From: an uncultured Desulfobulbus sp.
Lineage (GTDB): Bacteria > Desulfobacterota > Desulfobulbia > Desulfobulbales > Desulfobulbaceae
Direction of reading: 5' to 3'
Length of the DNA stretch: 64,000 nucleotides
Assembly (NCBI RefSeq): GCF_963665445.1
Contig: NZ_OY762276.1
Coordinates: forward strand, 3,652,601-3,716,600
The translations under genes were made by a program, and so were the position numbers. Positions within the stretch are counted from its first letter, which is position 1, and each line of letters starts with the position of its first letter. The notes beneath the pieces were generated by a model, which saw nothing but the letters and a program-made list of their open reading frames with translations, had not been told where the DNA came from and searched no databases. This document shows, in pieces, positions 1-8,048 of this stretch.

Positions 1-391
1 ACTGATGCTGCAGCTCGCCCTGCCGGTTGAGCAGGGGTTCGATCTCCGGGCTGTCGGCGGAAAGCAGCGCCAACTCCTCGCTGATCTTGTCGAGTTCTTC
101 CTGTTGGGCCAGGACATCGTCAAAGGCGGATTCCGCCTCGGCAAAGAGCGTGCGGCTGCCGAGCTCGATGCTGACCTCCTGGGGCAGGTAGGCCACGGAA
201 AACCAGGAGGCCCGGTTGACGATACCGGGATCGACCTCCTGTTGCCCGCACATGATTTTGAGCAGGGTCGACTTGCCCGCGCCGTTGACCCCGGCCAGGC
301 CGACCCGGTCGCCGGTGTGGATCTGGACCGAGACGTTGCGAAAGATATGTTTATTGCCGTACTGCAGATTGAGATCGTTGATACTGAGCAT
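1..391 (-). CDS. ABC-F family ATPase, N-terminal part (gene runs off the left edge)
   Basis: Only the first 130 residues are visible, read on the minus strand from an ATG at 391. They show a soluble ABC ATPase beginning MLSINDLNLQYGNK, with Walker A GVNGAGKST at about residues 34-42 and a Q-loop YLPQEV near 69-74. A charged helical stretch after the Q-loop fits the arm region of ABC-F proteins. This family has two fused ATPase domains and no membrane segments, and acts on the ribosome in translation factor or antibiotic-protection roles. The second domain is outside the window, so the subfamily (Uup, YheS/Abc-F3 or other) cannot be decided. It is distinct from the ettA copy at 48.9-50.5 kb. 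Confidence 0.85.
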   Translation of the reverse strand, partial: MLSINDLNLQYGNKHIFRNVSVQIHTGDRVGLAGVNGAGKSTLLKIMCGQQEVDPGIVNRASWFSVAYLPQEVSIELGSRTLFAEAESAFDDVLAQQEELDKISEELALLSADSPEIEPLLNRQGELQHQ

Positions 392-483
392 GAATACGAA
401 TAAGAGAAATGAAAGATTGTTGTCTTTACGCCACTGTTCAGGGGAAAATGCCATGCCCGCGAAGGGAAAGCCGCGTGGATTCG

Positions 484-650
484 GTGGGCAGAAGAAGCGC
501 CTGCCCACCCTACGAAGCTCCCTCCGCCAGTCCAACATTTCCCGAATGGTGTAGGGTGGTACAAGCGGTTCTTTGCTTGCCCACCATGATTTGCTGCGGG
601 TCGGTTTGCAGACCCTTGGGTGGGCACAGTGGTATCGTGCCCACCCAAGG
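484..650. repeat. REP-like palindromic cluster (family A), left flank of the RAYT gene
   Basis: Three short hairpins built on the core GGTGGGCA/TGCCCACC lie side by side. The first pairs GTGGGCAG (484-491) with CTGCCCAC (501-508). The second runs from GTAGGGTGG at 551 to CCACCATG near 588. The third is a perfect 14-bp stem (614-627 with 637-650) that ends a few bases after the stop codon of the transposase gene. Matching elements lie on the other side of that gene and again near 60.6-60.7 kb. This is the arrangement expected of REP sequences mobilised by a REP-associated tyrosine transposase. Confidence 0.8.
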
Positions 651-657
651 AGGCACC

Positions 658-1218
658 CTAGGCCCCCTTGTATTCCCCGAATTCCCTTGCGGCGGCATCG
701 AGCCGCTGCCCGCCCCAATCAAGAGAATAGGCTCCGCTCTGGACATATTGATGGAACGTTGAAAAAGGCCTATCCGCCGCCTTGTGCACCCAACCATGCT
801 TGACTGGATTGTAATGGATGTAATCCATGTAGATCCGGTATTCTTGTTCGCTCTTGATCTGATGTTCCCAGAAGCGTCGTTGCCAGATGGTCGATTCTCG
901 ATGTTTGCGCCTGGATTCGCTCATCCAGGCATCAACATGAAACAACTGCTTGCAGCGCTTGGAAAAACCGGATTTTATCCGATTCCAGCGCAAGGAAAAA
1001 TCAGCGTCATCGGGTGGCAAGGTCCACATGCAATGGAGGTGATCAGGGAGCAACACCCAGGCATCAATGGTAAATGGATACCTGGATCGGGTTTCCCGGA
1101 CCACATCCCCAAGGATAGTTCGAGCTTCCGCGGAGTTGAACAGATGCCTGCGTCGGAATGTCACCACGGTAAAAAAATAGGTACCACCTGCGGTATCGGC
1201 ACGACGATATTTGGGCAT
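658..1218 (-). CDS. REP-associated tyrosine transposase (RAYT, IS200-like Y1/HUH family)
   Basis: The 186-residue product starts MPKYRRADTAGGTYF, a typical RAYT beginning. It has the HUH metal-binding motif in LLPDHLHCMW (H60 and H62) and the candidate nucleophile Tyr136 in DYIHYNPVKHGW. RAYTs are single-copy, domesticated-looking relatives of IS200/IS605 transposases that cleave and move REP hairpins. The ATG at 1218 was chosen because the longer frame (to 1326) would translate through the REP element upstream and has no homologous look. REP hairpins sit on both flanks, at 484-650 and 1297-1385, as is usual for this family. The gene looks intact. Confidence 0.88.
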   Translation of the reverse strand: MPKYRRADTAGGTYFFTVVTFRRRHLFNSAEARTILGDVVRETRSRYPFTIDAWVLLPDHLHCMWTLPPDDADFSLRWNRIKSGFSKRCKQLFHVDAWMSESRRKHRESTIWQRRFWEHQIKSEQEYRIYMDYIHYNPVKHGWVHKAADRPFSTFHQYVQSGAYSLDWGGQRLDAAAREFGEYKGA

Positions 1219-1296
1219 TGTGCATGCGTAGGTGCATTGTTCCCGTTCAACATCGAGAGAACATTTTCCTGTTCTTGTAATGGAGTTCCATTCACC

Positions 1297-1385
1297 GGTG
1301 GGCAAGCAAACAGCCGCTTGCACCACCCTACGCTATCCGGGAAAATACTTCCGCGTAGGGTGGGCACTGTTGTTTCGTGCCCACC
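1297..1385. repeat. REP-like pair (family A), right flank of the RAYT gene
   Basis: Two convergent elements: GGTGGGCAAGC with its loosely complementary GCTTGCACCACCCTACG (1297-1332), and CGTAGGGTGGGCAC with GTGCCCACC (1353-1385). The same two half-elements, in the opposite order, form the orphan pair at 60621-60735. The pairing of two different REP orientations is like a BIME. Confidence 0.78.
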
Positions 1386-1407
1386 ATGATTCCCCACTAT
1401 AAATTCG

Positions 1408-2445
1408 CTACCTATCTGAAACGCTCACCGTTTGCCGCGGTTGGCTTGGATCGGTGTGCAGGGTAAAGCGATCCGCCAGGCCGAGCTGTGCCAACCGCTT
1501 GAGATTTTGCGAGTACAGGCCTCGAAAGACGGACTGATCGCGGTCGTTGATCACCAGCTGCACCTTGTGTCCCGGAGGGACGGCGGCGAGCAGCCGTCGG
1601 GTTTGACCCAGCATGAGCCGGGCCTTGACCAGCTCGCCAAACGACGGGTGATACGGACCGGCCACCAGGGACCCCTCAAGTTCCGGCCCCGGCTGCAGGC
1701 CCATCCGTACCACTACGATCCCATGATCGTCAAACCGTTTTTTCATGAAAGCGGCCTGAACCACGGCCCGGGCAAGACTGAGCGGCCGGTATCGTCCCTG
1801 ATGGTAGAGGGCGGCAAGGCCGCTGCCCTCGAGCACCAGCACCGGATAGATGCGTACCAGGTCCGGCGCAAGGGTGATCACCTGGTCCACTGTGCGCCGA
1901 ATGGCTCCGAACCCCTGCCCGGGAAGACCAAGCATCAGCTGCATCCCTAGTTGCAGGCCAGCTGCCTTGATCAGGGTGGCAGCCCGGGTGATATCCTCTG
2001 CGCCATGGCCGCGACCGGCCCTCTGCAGGAGATCGTCGTCGCAGGTCTGCACCCCGAGCTCGACAATGCCCACACCGTGGCGGCAGAGGAGTTCGATCCG
2101 CACATCATCGATGTAGTCGGGCCGGGTGGAGAGGCGAATCTCCTGCACCAGCCCCTGTTGCCGATAGGGTGCCACAGCGGCAAGCAGGGACTGCTGCCGG
2201 GCAAGCGGGAGCCCGGTGAAGCTGCCACCGTAAAAGGCCACCTGCACCGGATATCGGTTTCCTGCTCCACTCCGGTCAAGCCAGGTCGCAATAACCTGGC
2301 CCACCTCCTCGGCGGTGACTGAATTGTCCTGACCGCTGATCTGATGCTGATTGCAGAAGATGCAGCAGTGGGGGCAGCCCTCGTGGGGAATGAAAACGGG
2401 AATGACCAGTGGCCTGCAACCATTGGAGCGTGAAGGGCGGTTCAC
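1408..2445 (-). CDS. Radical SAM protein, Elp3-like (COG1243 type)
   Basis: A 345-residue protein with the radical SAM cluster motif CX3CX2C at Cys24, Cys28 and Cys31 (HEGCPHCCIFCNQH) and the glycine-rich AFYGGSFTGL strand that follows in Elp3/HemN-like enzymes. It is related to the radical SAM half of Elp3 but lacks the C-terminal acetyltransferase domain, so its substrate is not known. I chose the GTG at 2445, which has a strong ribosome site (AAGGGGAGGG) just before it; a TTG at 2475 directly after the rnc stop would extend it by ten mostly arginine residues. It follows rnc on the same strand and is probably cotranscribed with it. No terminator is obvious after it. Confidence 0.82.
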   Translation of the reverse strand: MNRPSRSNGCRPLVIPVFIPHEGCPHCCIFCNQHQISGQDNSVTAEEVGQVIATWLDRSGAGNRYPVQVAFYGGSFTGLPLARQQSLLAAVAPYRQQGLVQEIRLSTRPDYIDDVRIELLCRHGVGIVELGVQTCDDDLLQRAGRGHGAEDITRAATLIKAAGLQLGMQLMLGLPGQGFGAIRRTVDQVITLAPDLVRIYPVLVLEGSGLAALYHQGRYRPLSLARAVVQAAFMKKRFDDHGIVVVRMGLQPGPELEGSLVAGPYHPSFGELVKARLMLGQTRRLLAAVPPGHKVQLVINDRDQSVFRGLYSQNLKRLAQLGLADRFTLHTDPSQPRQTVSVSDR

Positions 2446-2475
2446 CTGGCCCTCCCCTTCACGCCGCCGCCGCAA

Positions 2476-3207
2476 TCAGGCCTCCCCTTGGCGAAGGTCG
2501 TGCAGGGCAGCGCGGGCCGCCTGCTGCTCGGCCTCCTTTTTGCTGGAGGCCTGGCCGCTCCCCAGGGGTTCGCCGCGAAAGTTGACCGAGATCGAAAAGA
2601 GCCGGGCATGGGCCGGACCCTCCTCGCCAACCAGGACATACTCCGGGCCCTCGTTGTAACGCTCCTGGAGCAACTCCTGAAGGGCACTCTTGGCATCGGC
2701 GCTCACCAGCCGCTCCTGGTGCTGGTCGATATGGGGTTCGAAAAAGCGGCGGACAAAGGCCAGGGCCTCGTCATAGCCGCCGTCGAGAAAAAGGGCACCG
2801 ACCAGGGCCTCGTAGGCACAGGAGAGGATGGAGGACTTGTCGCGGCCGTTGGAGGCGTCTTCCCCCCTCCCCAAAAGCAGATGCCGGCCGAGATCGATCT
2901 CACGCGCCCGCTCCGCCAGACCGTTCTCGTTGACCAGGGCGGAACGGATGCGGGTGAGCTTGCCTTCGCGCATCTCCGGAAAGCGAACGAAGAGAATGTA
3001 GCCGACCGTGAGGTCGAGCACCGCGTCGCCGAGAAACTCCTGGGTTTCGTTATGGCGGCCGTCGTCGAGCCGTTCAAAGGCAAACGAGCTGTGAATGAGA
3101 GAGAGTTGCAGCAGTCGCAGGTCGCGGAAATGATAACCGATCCGCTCCTGCAACTCGTGCAACGCTTCCTCGTTATCCTGGATCAGGTTCGAAATAGTGG
3201 TTCCCAT
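2476..3207 (-). CDS. rnc: Ribonuclease III
   Basis: Double-stranded-RNA endonuclease that matures rRNA and mRNA. The 243-residue protein has the usual layout: an N-terminal RNase III domain with the signature HNETQEFLGDAVL (residues 52-64, catalytic Glu57 and Asp61), a second acidic stretch DKSSILSCAYEALVGALFLDGG, and a C-terminal double-stranded-RNA-binding domain (AKSALQELLQER to the end, with the GSGQASSKKEAEQQAA helix). Length and start (ATG at 3207) are normal. The gene diverges from tRNA-Cys across about 55 bp and leads a pair with the radical SAM gene. Confidence 0.96.
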   Translation of the reverse strand: MGTTISNLIQDNEEALHELQERIGYHFRDLRLLQLSLIHSSFAFERLDDGRHNETQEFLGDAVLDLTVGYILFVRFPEMREGKLTRIRSALVNENGLAERAREIDLGRHLLLGRGEDASNGRDKSSILSCAYEALVGALFLDGGYDEALAFVRRFFEPHIDQHQERLVSADAKSALQELLQERYNEGPEYVLVGEEGPAHARLFSISVNFRGEPLGSGQASSKKEAEQQAARAALHDLRQGEA

Positions 3208-3222
3208 GGGTCTGATTTCCCC

Positions 3223-3250
3223 TTGTCAAAAATTAAATCTATGGTATAAA
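3223..3250 (+). promoter_or_regulatory. Sigma-70-type promoter of tRNA-Cys
   Basis: TTGTCA (3223-3228) and TATAAA (3245-3250) are separated by 16 bp. This puts the start of transcription a few bases before the mature tRNA at 3264. Confidence 0.65.
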
Positions 3251-3263
3251 GCCGCACATCAAA

Positions 3264-3338
3264 GGCGACGTAGCCAAGTGGTAAGGCAGTGGTCTGCAAA
3301 ACCATTATTCAGCGGTTCAAATCCGCTCGTCGCCTCCA
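3264..3338 (+). tRNA. tRNA-Cys (anticodon GCA), CCA encoded
   Basis: The acceptor arms GGCGACG (3264-3270) and CGTCGCC (3328-3334) pair perfectly. The anticodon loop is CTGCAAA, giving anticodon GCA. The T arm GCGGTTCAAATCCGC is present. The discriminator base is U, an identity element of cysteine tRNAs, and CCA (3336-3338) is encoded. Confidence 0.97.
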
Positions 3339-3347
3339 GCAAACATC

Positions 3348-3383
3348 AAGCGGTCACAGAGCATGCTCTGTGACCGCTTTTTT
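3348..3383 (+). terminator. Rho-independent terminator of tRNA-Cys
   Basis: A perfect 16-bp palindrome (3348-3363 with 3364-3379) centred on GCATGC runs straight into six T residues. Confidence 0.9.
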
Positions 3384-3485
3384 GTTGCATGAAGCCGAGT
3401 ATATTACCTGATGAATTTCATCGGGTCAAGGCGGGGGGATAATAAAAGACCTGCTCGCCAACGGAGCCCAGGCAAAGCATCTGCT

Positions 3486-3620
3486 TTTGAGATCCCTCAC
3501 GTTCGTTCGGGATGAGATCGCAGTTGCGGGGCGATTCGAGGAGTACCGCGCCACCCGGGCGTCATCTCGACCGAAGGGAGAGATCTCGTCTCTTCAGGCT
3601 GAGTTTTGTCGAAAATCATT
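3486..3620. repeat. Dispersed repeat, family B, copy 1
   Basis: The element begins TTTTGAGATCCCTCACGTTC and ends after GGGAGAGATCTCGTC and a GAGTTTT...AATCA tail. The two ends are roughly inverted (GAGATCCCTC against GGGAGAGATCTC), and an inner pair (GGGATGA.ATC against GTCATCTC) gives a nested hairpin. Related copies lie near 17.3, 54.3, 60.6 and 62.2 kb. The short reading frame through it is not a gene. Confidence 0.8.
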
Positions 3621-4073
3621 TTTTGCTGAATCGCTGATACCGACATCAACCACCAACGAATCGACAGAGGCATTGTGTACCGGTAGAGCAAAGAACAGAG
3701 TAAACAACGCACTCTATTTTTTCACAATCATGCAAACGTTAGAATTTCCGCAATATTGAAAAAAACCGGCCGACAATTCGAAATTTTGTATTTTTTTATC
3801 AAGAATACGAATTGTTACAGTATCATTAAACACGGTCTCAACGGAGTAAAAGCCTTCAACAGCAAGGTTCTCGGCCCTGATCTACACACCCAAGGATGGC
3901 GGAACAACACCTCAGTGTTCGGTCATTTCTCCCAGGAAAAAGTTCTCAGCACAACCGCCCCCCCGGTGCCTATCACCAGGCAATCAAGCTTCCGAATATA
4001 CGGAAAATTTTGCAAAAGAGAGGATTCTTCACCATCCCAACCCCTGCAGGAGGCACGACGATCCGCCGCAAAC
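3621..4073. other. Gene-free stretch
   Basis: AT-rich sequence with poly-T and poly-A runs near 3718-3800. Overlapping reading frames of 90-160 codons exist on the plus strand here, but they have no recognisable motif, no ribosome site, and run into the terminator and 3' end of the gene on the other strand. I see no RNA gene or clear promoter. Confidence 0.5.
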
Positions 4074-4103
4074 GAAAAAGGCGAAGCCAACGGCTTCGCC
4101 TTT
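4074..4103 (-). terminator. Terminator of the PEP-CTERM gene
   Basis: The stem AAAGGCGAAGCC (4077-4088) pairs with GGCTTCGCCTTT (4092-4103). Read on the minus strand the stem ends in a run of T residues, about 30 bp after the stop codon. Confidence 0.85.
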
Positions 4104-4132
4104 GCAATCACCAACCAAAAACAGCGAAAAAA

Positions 4133-4852
4133 CTACTGCCGTTTACGGCGAGCAGCCCCAACCAGGCCCAGCAGACCGGAACCGAGCAGGAGGACGGAGG
4201 AGGGAACAGGGACAGGTGCAACTTTGACGAGGAAGTCTTGACCGTTAGTATCACGCCCACAGCCATCAGTATCATAATTCATAGCAACCATCCAGTCATT
4301 AATATAAATACCCGATGTTCCAGCATCCACTGCATTATTGTATGCACCATAAAGACTAGCCAATTCATCGCTTAAATCATTATCTTTTGAATATGCGAAA
4401 GAACCACTGTAAATACTAGAATAAGAAGAATCCAAAATACCTAACTTAATCCAAATCGCAGCTTGAGCAACAATTTTATCAAGATCATTGCTTGTCGAAG
4501 AAGTAGCCCAATTGGCCACCCAAGTGACAAAAGATCTTTTGTCACTACCATCCAGGATTGATGCGGTGGATGCACTATAGAAAGTATACTGCGTAGAACT
4601 AGTATCTAAGGCATCACTAGAAATGCAAAAAACTTCCGTTTCCAACGAGCCCAACCCAGTAATAGTAGCCTGTGTAGCTATTTCATAATCAGCCTTATAA
4701 GAATGATCTTGTACTTCCCAGATGTGGTAAGATTTCCATGTTGACACATAAGGAGATTTTCCAACAATTTGTAAATCACCTACCGGATCACTCGCAAAAG
4801 CAACCAATGGCAGCATGAGGACCACCAAACCCAAAAAAAACTGTTTTTTCAT
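4133..4852 (-). CDS. PEP-CTERM-type secreted protein
   Basis: The 239-residue product has a signal peptide (MKKQFFLGLVVLMLPLVAFA, cut near residue 20). Its C terminus is a PEP-CTERM sorting signal: a Pro-rich VPVPSS motif, a hydrophobic LLLGSGLLGLVG segment and a basic tail RRKRQ. Such tails mark proteins for exosortase-dependent export to the surface or matrix; no exosortase gene is in the window. The middle is rich in Ser, Thr, Tyr and Asp with no enzyme motif I recognise. The gene is clearly more AT-rich than its neighbours and stands alone with its own terminator, which suggests transfer or relaxed selection. Confidence 0.85.
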   Translation of the reverse strand: MKKQFFLGLVVLMLPLVAFASDPVGDLQIVGKSPYVSTWKSYHIWEVQDHSYKADYEIATQATITGLGSLETEVFCISSDALDTSSTQYTFYSASTASILDGSDKRSFVTWVANWATSSTSNDLDKIVAQAAIWIKLGILDSSYSSIYSGSFAYSKDNDLSDELASLYGAYNNAVDAGTSGIYINDWMVAMNYDTDGCGRDTNGQDFLVKVAPVPVPSSVLLLGSGLLGLVGAARRKRQ

Positions 4853-5076
4853 CTCACTCCCTCCTGAAGCGTAGATTTTTTTTATAAAGATTCAGCCTGA
4901 TTCAATCCTTTCATGCATAAACCATGCAACACGACAAACAAGGACATTCCCCAGTTACATAACTCCTCCTATCTGTTCCTTATTGACATTCCCAATCCCA
5001 TCTCGTAAATACAAATAGACACGATTTTATTTTTAATCGAGCACATGTTCTTTCCATTCCTTAGGCCCAATCGATC

Positions 5077-6333
5077 ATGAACGTGCAAAAAAAGCATGTA
5101 TCTCCCAATGATTCTGAGCAGTTAACTGCCAACTACTGTTTTCCGGAAAACCAGCCCAAGCGGATGTTCAAATTCGATCGGCTCGAGCTGGCCGGGGCCT
5201 TTGGCGATCTGGGCACCATGCTGCCCATTGTCATCGGCATGATTGTCCTCAACGGCCTCAGCCCGACCACGGTCTTTTTTGCCTTTGGTATTTTTTATCT
5301 GCTCTCAGGACTGTACTACCGCCTGCCCATTCCGGTGCAGCCGCTCAAGGCGGTGGGCGCCATCGCCATCGCCTACCCTGCGGTGATCACCCAATCGGTG
5401 ATCGGCGCGGCGGGGATCCTCTTTGGCGCCCTCCTCTTGACCCTGTCGCTGAGCGGCATGGTCGACCGGGTGGCGCGACTCTTTTCCCAGGCGGTGGTGC
5501 GCGGCATCCAACTCACCCTGGGATTGATCTTTCTCAAGAAAGGCTTTGAGCTGATTGTCCACTCCACCGTCTTCGTCACCGGTACACCCGGGATCTTCAC
5601 CGGGCAAACGAGCAACCTCATCATCGGCATAGGGGTCTTTGCCCTGGTCCTGTGGCTGCTCAACAACCCACGCTATCCCGCGGCGCTTGCAGCCCTGGGG
5701 GTGGGCATTGGCCTGGGACTGCTCATGGGAGGTTTTTCCTGGAATTCCCTCACTTTTGGCCCGACTCCGGTCCATCTGATCAAACCGGGCTTTGCCGACT
5801 TCTGGACCGCGGCGGTGATGCTGGTCTTGCCGCAGATACCGTTGACCATCGGCAACGCCTGCGTCGGCACTGCCCATACCTGCTCCAGCCTCTTTTCCGG
5901 CAACCCGATGCTGATCAAGACCAAGGCCGGCAAGTTCGCCTTTTCCATGGGCATGATCAACTTCCCTGCCGGCTTTTTCGGGGCCATCCCCATGTGCCAC
6001 GGCACCGGAGGACTGGCTGCGCACTATCGCTTTGGCGCCCGCACCGGCGGGGCACCGGTGATGATCGGGGTGTTTTTTGTTTTCCTGGCCCTGGTCTTGG
6101 GGGAATGCGGTTTTGCCCTGTTGGCGGCGATTCCGCAGTCGGTACTGGGGGTGTTGCTGGTCTTTGCCGGATTGGAGTTGTGCCCGCTGATTCGCAGCCT
6201 GCACACCAACGAGGAATATTTTGTCGCCCTTCTCATTGCCGGAATTGCCCTGGTGGTGCCCAACATGGCCTGGGCCTTTGTGGTGGGCATTGTGGTGGAC
6301 ATGGCCATCCGCCGATGGAAGATCGTAATTTAA
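5077..6333 (+). CDS. MOT1-family molybdate (or sulfate/tungstate) transporter
   Basis: A 418-residue polytopic membrane protein of the MOT1 family of molybdate transporters. The two diagnostic motifs are PIPVQPLKAVGAIAIAYP and LPQIPLTIGNACVG, followed by the CHGTGGLAAHYRFGARTGGAP loop. About ten to twelve hydrophobic segments run from residue 40 to the end. The first 30 residues are polar and a later Met30 (MFKFDRLELAGAFGDLG) could be a start, but the ATG at 5077 gives an unbroken frame. The next gene, six bases on, codes for a protein with molybdate/tungstate-binding TOBE domains, which supports an oxyanion substrate. Mo supply would serve the nitrogenase at 25-30 kb. Confidence 0.85.
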   Translation: MNVQKKHVSPNDSEQLTANYCFPENQPKRMFKFDRLELAGAFGDLGTMLPIVIGMIVLNGLSPTTVFFAFGIFYLLSGLYYRLPIPVQPLKAVGAIAIAYPAVITQSVIGAAGILFGALLLTLSLSGMVDRVARLFSQAVVRGIQLTLGLIFLKKGFELIVHSTVFVTGTPGIFTGQTSNLIIGIGVFALVLWLLNNPRYPAALAALGVGIGLGLLMGGFSWNSLTFGPTPVHLIKPGFADFWTAAVMLVLPQIPLTIGNACVGTAHTCSSLFSGNPMLIKTKAGKFAFSMGMINFPAGFFGAIPMCHGTGGLAAHYRFGARTGGAPVMIGVFFVFLALVLGECGFALLAAIPQSVLGVLLVFAGLELCPLIRSLHTNEEYFVALLIAGIALVVPNMAWAFVVGIVVDMAIRRWKIVI

Positions 6334-6339
6334 ACGAGT

Positions 6340-7425
6340 ATGACTCCCCTACGACCTCAACAGCTTTCGTCCGAACACACTGCAGAACTCCAGCCCGGTG
6401 GCATCATCCCCATCGTCAACGAAGGCGCGTGCCTGGATTCCGCCCAGTTGCACAGTCTGGAGCTATCATTTCGCCAATGGACAGCGGCCTCCCCCCGCCG
6501 TGATGTGCAACTCTCCCGCCGCCGGGTGCTCCTCATTTTTTTGCTCATACGCTATACCGGCGCCAAGCTGAACGAGGTGCTTGAGCTCGATCCCTTTGCC
6601 GATATTTGCGGGCAGCAGGTCTGCATCGGCAATCGGGGGGCTGAAGACGGCAGCTGCAACCGCACCATCACCCTCCCCGAACCCGTTGCCCTGGAAATAG
6701 AACAGGCCCTGGGGGACAGCGATTTCCGCAACACCCTCACCAACCTGTTTGCGGTCGATCCTGCTTTTATTCGCAAAAAATTTTATGAACGTGCCCAGGA
6801 CTGCGGTTTCGACAAAAAACTGGCCGGGCCGGAGATGATCCGCCGGGCACGGGCCGTGGAACTGATGCAAAGCAACATGCCGCTGCCGGCTGTCCAGAAA
6901 CTGCTCGGCCATGCATCGCCCAACCTGACCACCGCCCATGTGACCTACTCCGCCGAGGAGCTCCAGCGGGTCACCCAGTCCTTCCTGGAACGTGAATCGA
7001 AGCGAACCTCCAGCGCCCGCAACACCTTTTTCGGCAAAATCACCGCGATCAAACGCGGCGACATCCAGGCCCTGGTCACACTGGTCACCCCGGGGGGATA
7101 TACCATCACCACCCTCATTACCCTGGAGAGTCTCGACCGATTGGCCCTGCAGGTCGGGCGGCTGGTGACCGCGGAGATCAAGGCCCCCTGGGTCATGCTG
7201 CAACCCAGTGAGGCAGTGGTCGAAACCAGCGCTGAAAATCAATTTTCAGGGAAGGTGGTGCGAATTCAACGGGGGAAGATTGTTACCGAGTATGTGGTGC
7301 GTCTTGACGACGGAAGCGAGATTTGTGCCTTAATCGCCGACAAGGGAGATCAGAAACTAGTCTGCACGGAAGGGGACTCGGTGCGGGTGTTTTTTAACTG
7401 TTTTGCCGTTATTTTGCACGACTGA
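6340..7425 (+). CDS. tunR: TunR-like molybdate/tungstate-responsive regulator (recombinase-fold DNA-binding domain plus two TOBE domains)
   Basis: The 361-residue protein is a fusion. Residues about 55-225 resemble the catalytic core of tyrosine recombinases: LLIRYTGAKLNEVLEL, then a MIRRARAVELMQSNMPLPAVQKLLGHASPNLTTAHVTY block. The first catalytic arginine is replaced by lysine (TGAK instead of TGLR) and the HxxR box is not intact, so DNA cleavage is unlikely. Two TOBE (Mop) domains follow, about 228-290 (ARNTFFGKITAIKRGDIQALV) and 298-360 (NQFSGKVVRIQRGKIVTEYVV); these bind molybdate or tungstate. This layout is that of TunR, the tungstate-responsive repressor described in sulfate-reducing bacteria. 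Its place six bases after the MOT1 gene suggests it controls that gene. Confidence 0.8.
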   Translation: MTPLRPQQLSSEHTAELQPGGIIPIVNEGACLDSAQLHSLELSFRQWTAASPRRDVQLSRRRVLLIFLLIRYTGAKLNEVLELDPFADICGQQVCIGNRGAEDGSCNRTITLPEPVALEIEQALGDSDFRNTLTNLFAVDPAFIRKKFYERAQDCGFDKKLAGPEMIRRARAVELMQSNMPLPAVQKLLGHASPNLTTAHVTYSAEELQRVTQSFLERESKRTSSARNTFFGKITAIKRGDIQALVTLVTPGGYTITTLITLESLDRLALQVGRLVTAEIKAPWVMLQPSEAVVETSAENQFSGKVVRIQRGKIVTEYVVRLDDGSEICALIADKGDQKLVCTEGDSVRVFFNCFAVILHD

Positions 7426-7460
7426 GCAATACTTGCCTGGTCGCCCTTGGTAAATCCCTC

Positions 7461-8003
7461 TCAGGAAATCAATGGAAAAACCTGCTCGACAATGTGAGCA
7501 GCGCCTTTCCGACCGAGAACGCTGGAATAGAGCACATACTGGCTGACACTAAAGGAGGAAGAGGCAAAAAGATTGTTGAGGGTGAGGTACTTGCCCACCT
7601 TGGAGGCTGGCGTTTGCCGCAGGCGGGCGAGGGTGATATGGGGACTGTATTTACGGTTTTCCAGCTCCAGCCCCAACTGCACGAAACGGGTGGTTATCTT
7701 TCGCTGCAGGCGCATCAACGGCTCGTTTCCTTCCACTCCGGCCCAGACCACTTTCGGCAGGCCACGGGGCGGAAAAAAGCCCACCCCCTTGAAGCGCAGG
7801 TCAAAGGCCGGGCTTTGCAGTTCCGCCAGGGCTTCGCGGATGTCGAGGAAGGTGGCGCCGTCGACCTCGCCGATGAAACAGAGGGTGAGGTGGAACTGGT
7901 CGACCGGGGTCCAGCGGGCATCGGGCAGACCGCAGCAGAGGCCGCTCAGCTGGTCACGGACGTCCTGGGGTGGATCGATGGCGACAAAGAGACGTTTGTT
8001 CAT
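7461..8003 (-). CDS. thpR: RNA 2',3'-cyclic phosphodiesterase (LigT/ThpR)
   Basis: A 180-residue member of the 2H phosphoesterase family, which opens 2',3'-cyclic phosphates at RNA ends. The two HxTx motifs are present: HLT in QFHLTLCFIG (His38, Thr40) and HIT in YSPHITLARL (His122, Thr124). MNKRLFVAID at the N terminus and the FPPRGLPKVVWAGV strand are typical. Length is normal. It lies about 45 bp after nadC and is the last gene of a minus-strand run that begins at prfB. Confidence 0.93.
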   Translation of the reverse strand: MNKRLFVAIDPPQDVRDQLSGLCCGLPDARWTPVDQFHLTLCFIGEVDGATFLDIREALAELQSPAFDLRFKGVGFFPPRGLPKVVWAGVEGNEPLMRLQRKITTRFVQLGLELENRKYSPHITLARLRQTPASKVGKYLTLNNLFASSSFSVSQYVLYSSVLGRKGAAHIVEQVFPLIS

Positions 8004-8048
8004 AACAGGTGCAAATTTCGCGGGTCAGGCCCGCGAAAAAATGTCGAA

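Noticed and set aside
784..1389. Plus-strand frame of 201 codons opposite the RAYT gene
   Set aside because: It runs through REP hairpins and mirrors the transposase; no recognisable product.
3756..4375. Two overlapping plus-strand frames (161 and 159 codons) next to the PEP-CTERM gene
   Set aside because: They overlap each other, cross the terminator and 3' end of the opposite gene, and have no motif or ribosome site.
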